5,486 nucleotides of DNA, taken from contig CAIXPV010000080.1 in assembly GCA_903921405.1 (NCBI GenBank), positions 1 through 5,486 of the forward strand, in the 5' to 3' direction. The first letter of the stretch is position 1. Each line of letters begins with the position of its first letter. Made by a program: the position numbers and the translations under genes. Below, piece after piece: positions 1 to 5,486 of the stretch. Source of the DNA: an uncultured Actinomycetes bacterium. Lineage in GTDB: Bacteria; Actinomycetota; Actinomycetes; Nanopelagicales; Nanopelagicaceae. Under the pieces are notes generated by a model, which searched no databases, was not told the DNA's origin, and saw only the letters and a list, made by a program, of their open reading frames with translations.

Positions 1-854
1 ATTGCTTCGACATCTTCTCGGCGAATACGTCCGCCGATACCAGAGCCCTTCACCGCGGCCAGATTTACTCCCAAATCACTTGCTAAACGTCGAACTAGGG
101 GAGTTACGTAAACATCTGTCGGTTGTGCAATCGATGCTGCAACAACTGGGGCTGCAACAACTGGGGCTGCAATCTCGGACACAGCAACGTGAATCACTGG
201 TTGGGACGCCACTGGAGCAACTGCAACTGGTGCAATCGTTATGGGTGCAACCGTTACTGGTGCTGCGCCGGTAACACCGATGAGTCCAAGACGTGCACCG
301 ACTGCAACAGTTGTATCAACTGGGACGTCAATTGCAAGCAATATGCCAGCAACGGGAGATGGGATTTCTGTATCTACTTTGTCGGTTGATACTTCAAGTA
401 AGGCTTCATCAACTGCGATTGAGTCACCAACATTTTTAAGCCAACGTGTAACGGTTCCTTCACTTACGCTCTCACCCAAGGCTGGCATTGTTATAACCGT
501 TCCAGCAGTGGTTGCAGCTACAACTGGTGCGGCTGCAACTGGTGCGGCTACAACTGGTGCGGCTACAACTGGTGCGGCTACAACTGGTGCGGCTACAACT
601 GGTGCCGATGATTGAACTCCATCGGCAATTACTGCAAGCTCTGCACCAACTGGAACAGTTTGATCGATTTGAACAAGAATCTTTGTCAGAGTTCCAGCAA
701 CAGGAGATGGAATTTCGGTATCGACTTTATCGGTTGATACTTCAAGGAGCGCTTCATCTACATTGACATGATCGCCCTCGGCCTTTAGCCAACGTGTAAC
801 AGTTCCTTCGCTAACGCTCTCACCGAGCGCTGGCATCTTTACGGAAAATGTCAT
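1..854 (-). CDS. sucB: 2-oxo acid dehydrogenase E2 (dihydrolipoamide acyltransferase), N-terminal part, cut by left edge
   Basis: E2 core subunit of a 2-oxo acid dehydrogenase complex in the cytoplasm. It takes the acyl group from E1 onto a lipoyl-lysine and passes it to CoA. The frame reads 284 codons from ATG at 854 to the window edge with no stop. Visible parts are lipoyl domain 1 (residues about 4-77, STDKVDTE with lipoyl Lys43), a Pro/Val/Ala linker (84-114), lipoyl domain 2 (121-193, same motif, Lys159), a second linker (197-244), and a peripheral subunit-binding domain starting at Tyr249 (TPLVRRLASDLG, then GSGIGGRIRREDVEA). The catalytic acyltransferase domain lies outside the window. 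The start is fixed by AAGGAGAG eight bases or fewer upstream, and lpdA ends 16 bp before it. Annotation pipelines usually call this sucB. In Mycobacterium (DlaT) and Corynebacterium (AceF), however, the equivalent gene serves pyruvate dehydrogenase, so the acyl substrate is uncertain while the E2 identity is not. Confidence 0.95.
   Translation of the reverse strand, partial: MTFSVKMPALGESVSEGTVTRWLKAEGDHVNVDEALLEVSTDKVDTEIPSPVAGTLTKILVQIDQTVPVGAELAVIADGVQSSAPVVAAPVVAAPVVAAPVVAAPVAAAPVVAATTAGTVITMPALGESVSEGTVTRWLKNVGDSIAVDEALLEVSTDKVDTEIPSPVAGILLAIDVPVDTTVAVGARLGLIGVTGAAPVTVAPITIAPVAVAPVASQPVIHVAVSEIAAPVVAAPVVAASIAQPTDVYVTPLVRRLASDLGVNLAAVKGSGIGGRIRREDVEA
136..172 (-). repeat. Short 15-bp tandem repeat in the second E2 linker
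   Basis: The plus-strand unit GCTGCAACAACTGGG occurs twice exactly (136-150, 151-165), followed by a seven-base partial copy. It again encodes Pro-Val-Val-Ala-Ala on the minus strand, but with different codons from the repeat at 511-606 (GTT-GTT rather than GTT-GTA for the valines). The two linkers therefore probably expanded independently. The linker between this array and lipoyl domain 2 is a looser Ala/Pro/Val sequence. Confidence 0.85.
279..494 (-). repeat. Lipoyl-domain duplication, copy 2 (E2 residues 121-192)
   Basis: Second lipoyl domain of the same E2, in register with copy 1 and carrying lipoyl Lys159 in the same STDKVDTE hairpin. It differs from copy 1 mainly in the loop at residues 141-147 and in the strand after SPVAG. 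The lipoylation motif is intact, so both domains should be modified. Confidence 0.9.
511..606 (-). repeat. 15-bp tandem repeat coding for the first E2 linker
   Basis: On the plus strand the unit GGTGCGGCTACAACT occurs four times without any mismatch (541-600). A one-mismatch copy precedes it (526-540), a more diverged one before that (511-525), and a partial copy follows (601-606). On the coding strand each unit gives Pro-Val-Val-Ala-Ala, with one Pro-Val-Ala-Ala-Ala. The unit length is a multiple of three, so gain or loss of copies keeps the frame and only changes the length of the flexible arm between the two lipoyl domains. Pro/Ala-rich swinging arms are normal in E2 proteins. The exact DNA identity of the four copies suggests recent slippage or homogenisation. 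Confidence 0.95.
627..842 (-). repeat. Lipoyl-domain duplication, copy 1 (E2 residues 5-76)
   Basis: N-terminal lipoyl domain of the E2. It aligns without gaps to copy 2 at 279-494 with a constant offset of 348 bp (116 residues). By hand count 54 of 72 residues are identical, including an unbroken run of 22 (residues 33-54) around lipoyl Lys43. At the DNA level 730-746 is identical to 382-398 (17 bp). The ends of the domain near residues 55-62 have diverged most. Confidence 0.9.
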
Positions 855-860
855 TGTTTT

Positions 861-868
861 CTCTCCTT
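861..868 (-). promoter_or_regulatory. Ribosome binding site of the E2 gene
   Basis: AAGGAGAG read on the minus strand, ending six bases before the ATG at 854. It lies wholly in the 16-bp gap after the lpdA stop codon. This supports the chosen E2 start and translation from a shared lpdA-E2 transcript. Confidence 0.8.
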
Positions 869-870
869 GG

Positions 871-2238
871 TTATCCGTGTGCGTGAAGCGGTTTGCCTGC
901 AAGTGCCATGTGAGCCTCACCCATTGCCTCTGAAAGCGTTGGGTGTGCGTGAATCAGAGATGCGACATCAACTGCTCGCGCCTCCCAATTAAATATTAAT
1001 TCAGCTTCGGCTAATAACTCACCCACACGTGCACCAACCATGTGGACGCCAAGGATTGGACCATTCTTTTCGGCGATTAACTTAATGGAACCAGCAGTAT
1101 TGAGAATCTGAGCCTTGCCATTTCCTGCCAAGTCATAACTTAGTTCAACGACGTCATGCCCGCGCTTTTTAGCTTCAGCGGTTGTTAGACCAACTGAGGC
1201 AACTTCAGGATCTGAATATGTAACACGTGGAATTCCATCGTAGTTAATTGCTCGAGGATTAAGACCTGCGATCTCTTCGGCGACTAAGATGCCTTCGGCA
1301 AAGCCAACATGGGCTAATTGAAGGGTGGGAATGAGATCTCCTACAGCCCAGATTCCCGGAATATTTGTTCGGCACTTATCGTCAACCAGCACGTAGCCGC
1401 GATCCATCGTGATGCCTGCAGCTTCATAGCCAAGATTTGCAGAGACTGGGCCACGACCAACTGAGACCATAAGAAGTTCGGCAGAAAATGTCTTGCCATC
1501 TTCTAAAGTGACAGTTACGCCATCCTTATTTTTAGTAAGTGATTTAAAGAATACGCCAAGCTCAAAATTGATCCCGCGTTTTCTGAATGCTCGCTCTAAC
1601 TGCTTGCTGGACGACTCATCTTCTAAGGCAATTAAATGTGGCAGACCCTCAATGATTGTTACTTCTGAACCGAAGGATTTCCAGACTGAAGCAAACTCGC
1701 AACCAATAACGCCGCCACCTAAAACAATGACGCTCTTTGGAACGTGATCTAGTTTGGTTCCATGATCTGATGTGATCACTTGAACTCCATCGATCTCAAT
1801 TCCGGGAAGTGTCTTTGCATACGATCCAGTTGCAAGGACAATATTTTTTCCAGTGTATGTCTGGCCATTGACCTCAATGGTATTTTTTGAGGTTAACTTT
1901 CCATGACCTTCTACGTACGTTATTGATCGAGACTTAACTAAACCTTGTAGGCCTTTGTGCAAACGTGAGACAACGCCATCTTTGTAACTATTGACCCCAG
2001 CCATATCGATTCCATCAAAGCTTGACTTCACACCAAAGCGAACGCCTTCACGAGCGCCATCGGCGATTTCGGCGCTATGAAGAAGAGCCTTAGTGGGAAT
2101 ACATCCGCGATGTAGGCACGTGCCGCCAACCTTGTCGGCCTCGATCAAAACTACCGAGAGTCCAAGTTGAGCACTTCGAAGGGCGCAGGCGTAGCCGCCA
2201 CTGCCGCCACCTAAAATGACTAGATCAAACTCAGACAC
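871..2238 (-). CDS. lpdA: Dihydrolipoamide dehydrogenase (E3)
   Basis: FAD-dependent E3 that reoxidises the dihydrolipoyl groups of 2-oxo acid dehydrogenases and of glycine cleavage protein H, reducing NAD+ (EC 1.8.1.4). The 455 residues match the family length. In order: FAD-binding GGGSGG (10-15), redox disulfide GGTCLHRGCIPTK (Cys41/Cys46), NAD-binding GGGVIGCEFA (174-183), second FAD motif TNIPGIWAVGD (291-301), and C-terminal HAHPTLSE with the catalytic His432-Glu437 pair. All key residues are present. The start codon is GTG, chosen because GGGAGG lies eight bases upstream and the FAD fold begins right after it. It follows pepA by 69 bp and precedes the E2 gene by 16 bp, consistent with co-transcription with its partner. 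Paralogous disulfide reductases (mercuric or mycothione reductase) are unlikely given the exact active-site spacing and the E2 neighbour. Confidence 0.97.
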   Translation of the reverse strand: MSEFDLVILGGGSGGYACALRSAQLGLSVVLIEADKVGGTCLHRGCIPTKALLHSAEIADGAREGVRFGVKSSFDGIDMAGVNSYKDGVVSRLHKGLQGLVKSRSITYVEGHGKLTSKNTIEVNGQTYTGKNIVLATGSYAKTLPGIEIDGVQVITSDHGTKLDHVPKSVIVLGGGVIGCEFASVWKSFGSEVTIIEGLPHLIALEDESSSKQLERAFRKRGINFELGVFFKSLTKNKDGVTVTLEDGKTFSAELLMVSVGRGPVSANLGYEAAGITMDRGYVLVDDKCRTNIPGIWAVGDLIPTLQLAHVGFAEGILVAEEIAGLNPRAINYDGIPRVTYSDPEVASVGLTTAEAKKRGHDVVELSYDLAGNGKAQILNTAGSIKLIAEKNGPILGVHMVGARVGELLAEAELIFNWEARAVDVASLIHAHPTLSEAMGEAHMALAGKPLHAHG

Positions 2239-2307
2239 GTATAAAACCTCCCGGAAGACAGGGCTCTATCTTGCCGTACTGAGTGCGAAAGTACCCAATG
2301 GGCAGAT
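2239..2307 (-). other. pepA-lpdA intergenic spacer
   Basis: A 69-bp gap with the lpdA ribosome binding site at its downstream end. It holds two short inverted repeats, GTACT/AGTAC (2276-2294, nine-base loop) and CCC/GGG (2294-2302, three-base loop). Neither is followed by a T-run, so I do not call a terminator. CAAGAT (minus strand, 2268-2273) is a loose fit to an actinobacterial -10 element but has no well-spaced -35. Read-through from pepA is the simplest reading. A weak internal promoter is possible. Confidence 0.4.
2247..2252 (-). promoter_or_regulatory. Ribosome binding site of lpdA (supports a GTG start)
   Basis: GGGAGG on the minus strand, eight bases upstream of the GTG at 2238. It decides the start: no ATG lies nearby in frame, and the protein begins MSEFDLVILGGG from the GTG, the expected N-terminus of an E3. 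Confidence 0.8.
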
Positions 2308-3795
2308 TTATGCCTTTTCAGCCAATGTCACAAGTGAGCGCATCGCTACTCCCGTGCCACCAACTGGGGTGTAACCATGGGCCGATGCCGTATTAAAGGC
2401 GGGGCCTGCAATATCTAGGTGAAGCCACGGTAGATCCTCGGCGATGAACTCTTTGAGAAATAGGCCGGCAACCAACATGCCACCGCTTTTGTCACCAATG
2501 TTTGCCATATCGGCAACTGGTGAATCAAGAGATGCTCGTAGCTCTTGAGGAAGGGGCATTGGCCAGAACTGCTCACCACTTTGCGAAGCGGCATCCAAGA
2601 ATTCGGCCGAGAATGACTCATTGTTTGTCATGACGGCACTTGTTCGCGTACCGAGAGCAATAACTTGAGCGCCGGTTAACGTAGCAACATCGATGATGCC
2701 ATCAAGTTTATTTTTGCTGCTTTGCGCCTTAACCAATCCATCGGCTAAAACTAAACGTCCTTCGGCATCTGGATTCAGAACCTCGATAGTTTTGCCGCCA
2801 AAGATTGTAATGATGTCACTTGGACGAGTTGCCTTATCACTTGGCATGTTCTCGGCAAGCGGAGCCCATGCTTCAATTGCAATAGGAAGTTTCAACGCCG
2901 CGATTGCTAACGTTGCTGCACACACAGCGGCGGCGCCACTCATATCTGATTTCATAGCTTCCATACCTAGACCCGGCTTAAGGTTTAATCCGCCAGTATC
3001 AAAGGTGATTCCTTTGCCAACGAAGGCAAAGCGCTTCCTTGCCGCTTTCGGTGTATATGAAATATGCAGAAGTCGTGGGGGATTAGCCGAACCCTGTCCA
3101 ACTCCAACAATTCCACCAAAGCCCTGTGCTTTAAGTTGTTTTTCATCTAAGACGCTGACGTTCAACCCGGCTTTAGCACCGCCTGCAGCTTTCACTGCTG
3201 CAACTAATTTCTTAGAAAAAGTCTCTGGAGTTAAATGACTCGGTGGAGTATTAATGAGATCTCTCACTAAGAATGTGTAGTCGGCAATAATTCGTGCACG
3301 GGTAATCGCTGATTTAGCATCGGCCTTACTTGCTAATTTGCTATAAACCGTGATGCTCTTAATGGCGGCCTTATGCTCAGATTTAGAAGAGCCACGAAAC
3401 TCGTTGAATACATATGCGCCAAGTGCGGCGCCCTCTGCGACAGCTGCCACACTCTCTAATGACTCTGACGGCATCGCAAAGGTTGCACCAGTTGAGCCAT
3501 CCAGAGCGTGTGATGCGGCGCCAGCTGCGCGACGCAAAACCTCATGAGAGTAGACACCACTCTTTTTGCCAAGACCTGTAAAGACCATCATTCGAACTGT
3601 AGTGCCGGGTACTTTAATCACTTCATCGGCTTTGCCTGTGGCGCCCATCTCAATGAGCGAGGCAAGAATTGATTTAGTATCAATAACTAAGTCGCCAGAT
3701 TCAACAACTAAGCCCGCCTTTGAATTAGTCATCGCCAATCCAAGTACGAGAACTTCATCCTTGATTACGCCGTCTGAGATCTTTAGTGTTGTCAT
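2308..3795 (-). CDS. pepA: Leucyl aminopeptidase, peptidase family M17
   Basis: Cytosolic two-metal aminopeptidase that removes N-terminal residues, often leucine, from peptides. It is 495 residues, normal for M17. The C-terminal catalytic domain has every expected residue at the spacing of E. coli PepA: Lys261 and Asp266 in VGKGITFDTGG, catalytic Lys273 in NLKPG, Asp284 in MKSDMSGAA, and Asp343, Glu345 and catalytic Arg347 in NPDAEGRLVLADGL. The signature usually reads NTDAEGRL, and the Thr-to-Pro change is minor. I chose ATG at 3795 (MTTLKISDGV). The frame stays open to an ATG at 3870, but that would overlap gcvT and the promoters and add 25 residues unlike the family. No Shine-Dalgarno precedes 3795, so the mRNA may be leaderless. 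It diverges from gcvT with 38 bp between starts and leads the pepA-lpdA-E2 row. Confidence 0.96.
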   Translation of the reverse strand: MTTLKISDGVIKDEVLVLGLAMTNSKAGLVVESGDLVIDTKSILASLIEMGATGKADEVIKVPGTTVRMMVFTGLGKKSGVYSHEVLRRAAGAASHALDGSTGATFAMPSESLESVAAVAEGAALGAYVFNEFRGSSKSEHKAAIKSITVYSKLASKADAKSAITRARIIADYTFLVRDLINTPPSHLTPETFSKKLVAAVKAAGGAKAGLNVSVLDEKQLKAQGFGGIVGVGQGSANPPRLLHISYTPKAARKRFAFVGKGITFDTGGLNLKPGLGMEAMKSDMSGAAAVCAATLAIAALKLPIAIEAWAPLAENMPSDKATRPSDIITIFGGKTIEVLNPDAEGRLVLADGLVKAQSSKNKLDGIIDVATLTGAQVIALGTRTSAVMTNNESFSAEFLDAASQSGEQFWPMPLPQELRASLDSPVADMANIGDKSGGMLVAGLFLKEFIAEDLPWLHLDIAGPAFNTASAHGYTPVGGTGVAMRSLVTLAEKA

Positions 3796-3802
3796 GGCTA
3801 TC

Positions 3803-3808
3803 AGCGTA
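3803..3808 (-). promoter_or_regulatory. Candidate -10 element of pepA (leaderless start)
   Basis: TACGCT on the minus strand fits the TANNNT form of actinobacterial -10 boxes. It ends seven bases before the ATG at 3795, which would put the transcription start at or next to the start codon. No Shine-Dalgarno sequence is present and no clear -35 is seen. Confidence 0.45.
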
Positions 3809-3821
3809 GTAGATGTCTTGA

Positions 3822-3827
3822 TAGGTT
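3822..3827 (+). promoter_or_regulatory. Candidate -10 element of gcvT (leaderless start)
   Basis: TAGGTT fits TANNNT and is followed by exactly six bases (TGCACA) before the ATG at 3834, the usual spacing for transcription beginning on the A of the start codon. No Shine-Dalgarno sequence lies upstream. The -35 region would fall around 3799-3804, inside the region used by pepA, and has no good match to consensus. Confidence 0.5.
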
Positions 3828-3833
3828 TGCACA

Positions 3834-4922
3834 ATGAAGACCTCGCCTTTAAATGATAAACACCTAGCACTTAACGCAAAAATGGCTGATTTTGGTGGCT
3901 GGATGATGCCCATTGAATATGCCGGGGCCGGGGTTTTGGCCGAGCATTCCGCAGTGCGCAACGCGGTTGGAATCTTCGATGTCTCTCACTTAGGCAAGGC
4001 CAGCGTGAAAGGACCAGGTTCCCTTGAGTTTTTAAACTCCATGTTTACCAATGACTTGAAGCGAATCGATAACGGATCTGCCCAGTACACACTCTTATGT
4101 AATGAGTCCGGTGGGGTCATTGATGACTTAATTGCCTATCGCAATAGCGAGAGTGATTTCTTCTTGGTTCCAAATGCATCAAATACCAGTGATGTTGTTG
4201 CACTTTTGCAGCAACATGTTCCACCGACAATTACAGTGACCAACCTTCACAATGATTTTGCAGTCATCGCAGTGCAAGGCCCATTGGCGCCAAAGGTCAT
4301 GCAGTCATTGGGAGTCAACACCGATATCGACTATATGGCTTTCACTCACGTAAACATTGATGGAGCGCAAGTTATTCTCTGTCGCACGGGCTACACAGGT
4401 GAACTTGGCTATGAGCTACTTCCGCTTGTTGCCGATGCTTCACGTGTATGGGATGCATTAGTAAATGCCATTGCCCCTCACGGTGGACTTGTCTGTGGCC
4501 TTGGTGCGCGCGATACATTGCGTACAGAGATGGGATACCCATTGCACGGTCATGAGCTTTCATTAGAAATAACACCAGTTCAAGCAAGTGCTTCTTGGGC
4601 TATTGGTTGGGATAAAGGTGATTTCTTAGGAAGTTCCGTTTTACGGGCCCAGCGAGCAGATGGTTCTGGCAAAAAAAGCGTGGCAGTTAAATCCCTTGAC
4701 CGCGGAATTCCACGAGGCCATATGGTTGTAAAGAATAGTGAAGGAAGCGAGTTAGGACTTGTTACTAGCGGAACTTTTTCACCTACGCTCAAAGTGGGTA
4801 TTGGGCTTGCATTGCTAGATACATCAGTCAAAGTTGGGGATCACTTAACTATTGATGTACGCGGCAGAGATAGCATTGTTGAAGTTATTAAACTTCCCTT
4901 TGTTCCATCACACGTTCGCTAA
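3834..4922 (+). CDS. gcvT: Aminomethyltransferase, glycine cleavage system T protein
   Basis: T protein of the glycine cleavage system: it moves the aminomethyl carbon from lipoylated GcvH to tetrahydrofolate, releasing ammonia and giving 5,10-methylene-THF (EC 2.1.2.10). At 362 residues it matches the family. Visible are the N-terminal folate-binding domain, with FGGWMMPIEY (20-29), GIFDVSHLGK (46-55) and GGVIDDLI, whose Asp97 corresponds to the conserved catalytic aspartate. These are followed by RTGYTGELGYE (184-194), GLGARDTLRTEMGYPLHGHE (222-241) and the C-terminal barrel with TSGTFSPTLKVGIGLA (311-326). The KGCYxGQE signature of YgfZ-type paralogues is absent, which favours true GcvT. 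GcvH and GcvP are not in the window. The ATG at 3834 matches the family N-terminus, with no Shine-Dalgarno but a well-placed -10. The 3' end overlaps the converging transporter gene by 35 bp. Confidence 0.96.
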   Translation: MKTSPLNDKHLALNAKMADFGGWMMPIEYAGAGVLAEHSAVRNAVGIFDVSHLGKASVKGPGSLEFLNSMFTNDLKRIDNGSAQYTLLCNESGGVIDDLIAYRNSESDFFLVPNASNTSDVVALLQQHVPPTITVTNLHNDFAVIAVQGPLAPKVMQSLGVNTDIDYMAFTHVNIDGAQVILCRTGYTGELGYELLPLVADASRVWDALVNAIAPHGGLVCGLGARDTLRTEMGYPLHGHELSLEITPVQASASWAIGWDKGDFLGSSVLRAQRADGSGKKSVAVKSLDRGIPRGHMVVKNSEGSELGLVTSGTFSPTLKVGIGLALLDTSVKVGDHLTIDVRGRDSIVEVIKLPFVPSHVR

Positions 4923-5486
4923 ATTCAACAGGCGATAAGAAGGCTGCACGTACATACGTACGACGCAGTGCACTTAACACAGGGCTACCTGCTACGGCAA
5001 TTAATGTTGCGGTGAAGAATGCTCGCGGCACATCCCAGGCCATAGCGGTGAGAAAATGAAACGTGAAAAAACGTGAAATATTTTCATTTAGTATGCCGCC
5101 AGGAATATAGGAAACCTGCGTTTGCCCACTGACTGCCCAAGGCCAGAACTGCAGATCCATCAAAATGCCAAAGAGTTCGCTGGCACATACAGCGAAAAGA
5201 ATCAGCATTGCGATCTCCTTCATTCCTCGAAGAGATCTGCGTCCAGGAAGAAGTCCAGCTAGCAATCCAATCCAGGCTGCGGCAAAGATTTGATAGCCAA
5301 GCCATGGTCCAATGCCGCCGGTTAATAGGGCCGAAACTAACGTGGCTGTGAGTCCGAGTAAGAAACCAAATGATGGACCAAATACACGTGCACTTAATAT
5401 TAAAAGAAACCACATCGGTTCGATACCTACAACGCCAGCCCCTAGTGGGCGCAGGGCAGCAATTAAGGCCGATAAGACTCCAAGTA
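4888..5486 (-). CDS. ECF transporter S component (substrate-binding membrane subunit), N-terminus cut by right edge
   Basis: The frame is open from the window edge (first whole codon ending at 5484) to the TAA at 4890-4888: 198 visible residues. The ATG at 5415 is internal, because the upstream codons read ALRPLGAGVVGIEP and continue the same membrane protein. Hydrophobic segments lie near visible residues 1-20, 24-56, 61-80, 89-117 and 141-170, joined by a short basic loop (GRRSLRG, 81-87). Other marks are ARVFGPSFGF, ALLTGGIGPWLGYQ, the aromatic FWPWA and the basic tail after SALRR. I recognise this pattern from actinobacterial proteins annotated as substrate-specific components of energy-coupling factor importers, which bind a vitamin or cofactor and dock to a shared EcfA/EcfT module. 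The substrate cannot be told from the sequence. ATPase and EcfT genes are not visible and may lie beyond the edge. Confidence 0.8.
   Translation of the reverse strand, partial: LGVLSALIAALRPLGAGVVGIEPMWFLLILSARVFGPSFGFLLGLTATLVSALLTGGIGPWLGYQIFAAAWIGLLAGLLPGRRSLRGMKEIAMLILFAVCASELFGILMDLQFWPWAVSGQTQVSYIPGGILNENISRFFTFHFLTAMAWDVPRAFFTATLIAVAGSPVLSALRRTYVRAAFLSPVEFSERVMEQREV

Noticed and set aside
136..606. Regularly spaced short repeats considered as a CRISPR array
   Set aside because: The units are 15 bp, directly adjacent without spacers, in frame, and encode a Pro/Val/Ala linker.
241..615. Plus-strand open frame with a Thr/Gly/Ala-rich repeat, resembling a low-complexity surface protein
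   Set aside because: It is the antisense shadow of the E2 linker repeat. The minus strand encodes lipoyl domains with intact motifs across the whole stretch, and the frame has no ribosome binding site or recognisable domain.
512..766. Plus-strand open frame with repeated RLQLV units
   Set aside because: Another reading of the same 15-bp repeat, lying opposite E2 codons with conserved lipoyl motifs. The periodicity belongs to the E2 linker.
3012..3031. Perfect 7-bp inverted repeat CTTTGCC/GGCAAAG with a six-base loop
   Set aside because: It lies inside codons for the conserved metal-site stretch AFVGKG of pepA and has no T-run. It is most simply a by-product of the codons.
2693..3238. 181-codon plus-strand open frame opposite pepA
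   Set aside because: It lies antisense to the conserved catalytic domain of pepA, and its composition follows from the codon pattern of the real gene. It has no family resemblance.
3796..3870. Longer pepA starting at ATG 3870
   Set aside because: It would overlap the first 37 bases of gcvT and both candidate promoters and add 25 residues not expected in M17 peptidases.
4948..4973. Cluster of short palindromes (TACGTA, AGTGCACT) near the gcvT end, considered as a terminator or operator
   Set aside because: The palindromes are only 6-8 bp, lack a T-tract and lie in coding sequence of the ECF S component. They do not form a convincing hairpin or operator.
1..5486. Possible undescribed defence, mobile or other accessory system
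   Set aside because: The window is almost fully occupied by five conserved metabolic or transport genes with intact motifs. No transposase, integrase, toxin, nuclease or unexplained gene remains.

Overview
The window reads as a gene-dense stretch of an actinobacterial chromosome. The evidence is the gene neighbourhood (leucyl aminopeptidase, dihydrolipoamide dehydrogenase and a multi-lipoyl E2 on one strand, with gcvT diverging from them), an ECF S component of a type familiar from Actinobacteria, and two genes that appear to start without a Shine-Dalgarno sequence. The base composition is moderate by eye, well below that of Streptomyces or Mycobacterium. That suggests a streamlined, lower-GC lineage such as the freshwater Nanopelagicales (acI) group. 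The lineage is an inference from style, not a sequence match.

Layout, left to right. 1-854 (minus): N-terminal 284 codons of a 2-oxo acid dehydrogenase E2 (sucB/aceF type), running off the left edge. It has two lipoyl domains, two Pro/Val/Ala-rich linkers and most of a peripheral subunit-binding domain. 871-2238 (minus): complete dihydrolipoamide dehydrogenase (lpdA), GTG start. 2308-3795 (minus): complete M17 leucyl aminopeptidase (pepA). 3796-3833: 38-bp divergent promoter region. 3834-4922 (plus): complete aminomethyltransferase (gcvT). 4888-5486 (minus): C-terminal 198 codons of an ECF transporter S component, whose 3' end overlaps that of gcvT by 35 bp and which runs off the right edge.

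How the genes fit together. Transcription on the minus strand runs pepA, lpdA, E2. E3 (LpdA) reoxidises the lipoyl groups carried by E2, so the two adjacent genes encode partners in one complex. GcvT also works with a lipoyl protein (GcvH), and the glycine cleavage system uses the same E3, so three of the five genes belong to lipoate-dependent carbon metabolism. The aminopeptidase and the vitamin-type transporter have no evident mechanistic link to it.

I see no RNA gene, mobile element, CRISPR array, toxin-antitoxin pair or defence system. All but about 120 bp is accounted for by five conserved genes. The most unusual features are the internal repeats of the E2 gene (a 75%-identical lipoyl-domain duplication and a perfect 15-bp tandem repeat in a linker) and the very short divergent pepA/gcvT promoter region. 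I found no convincing new system.
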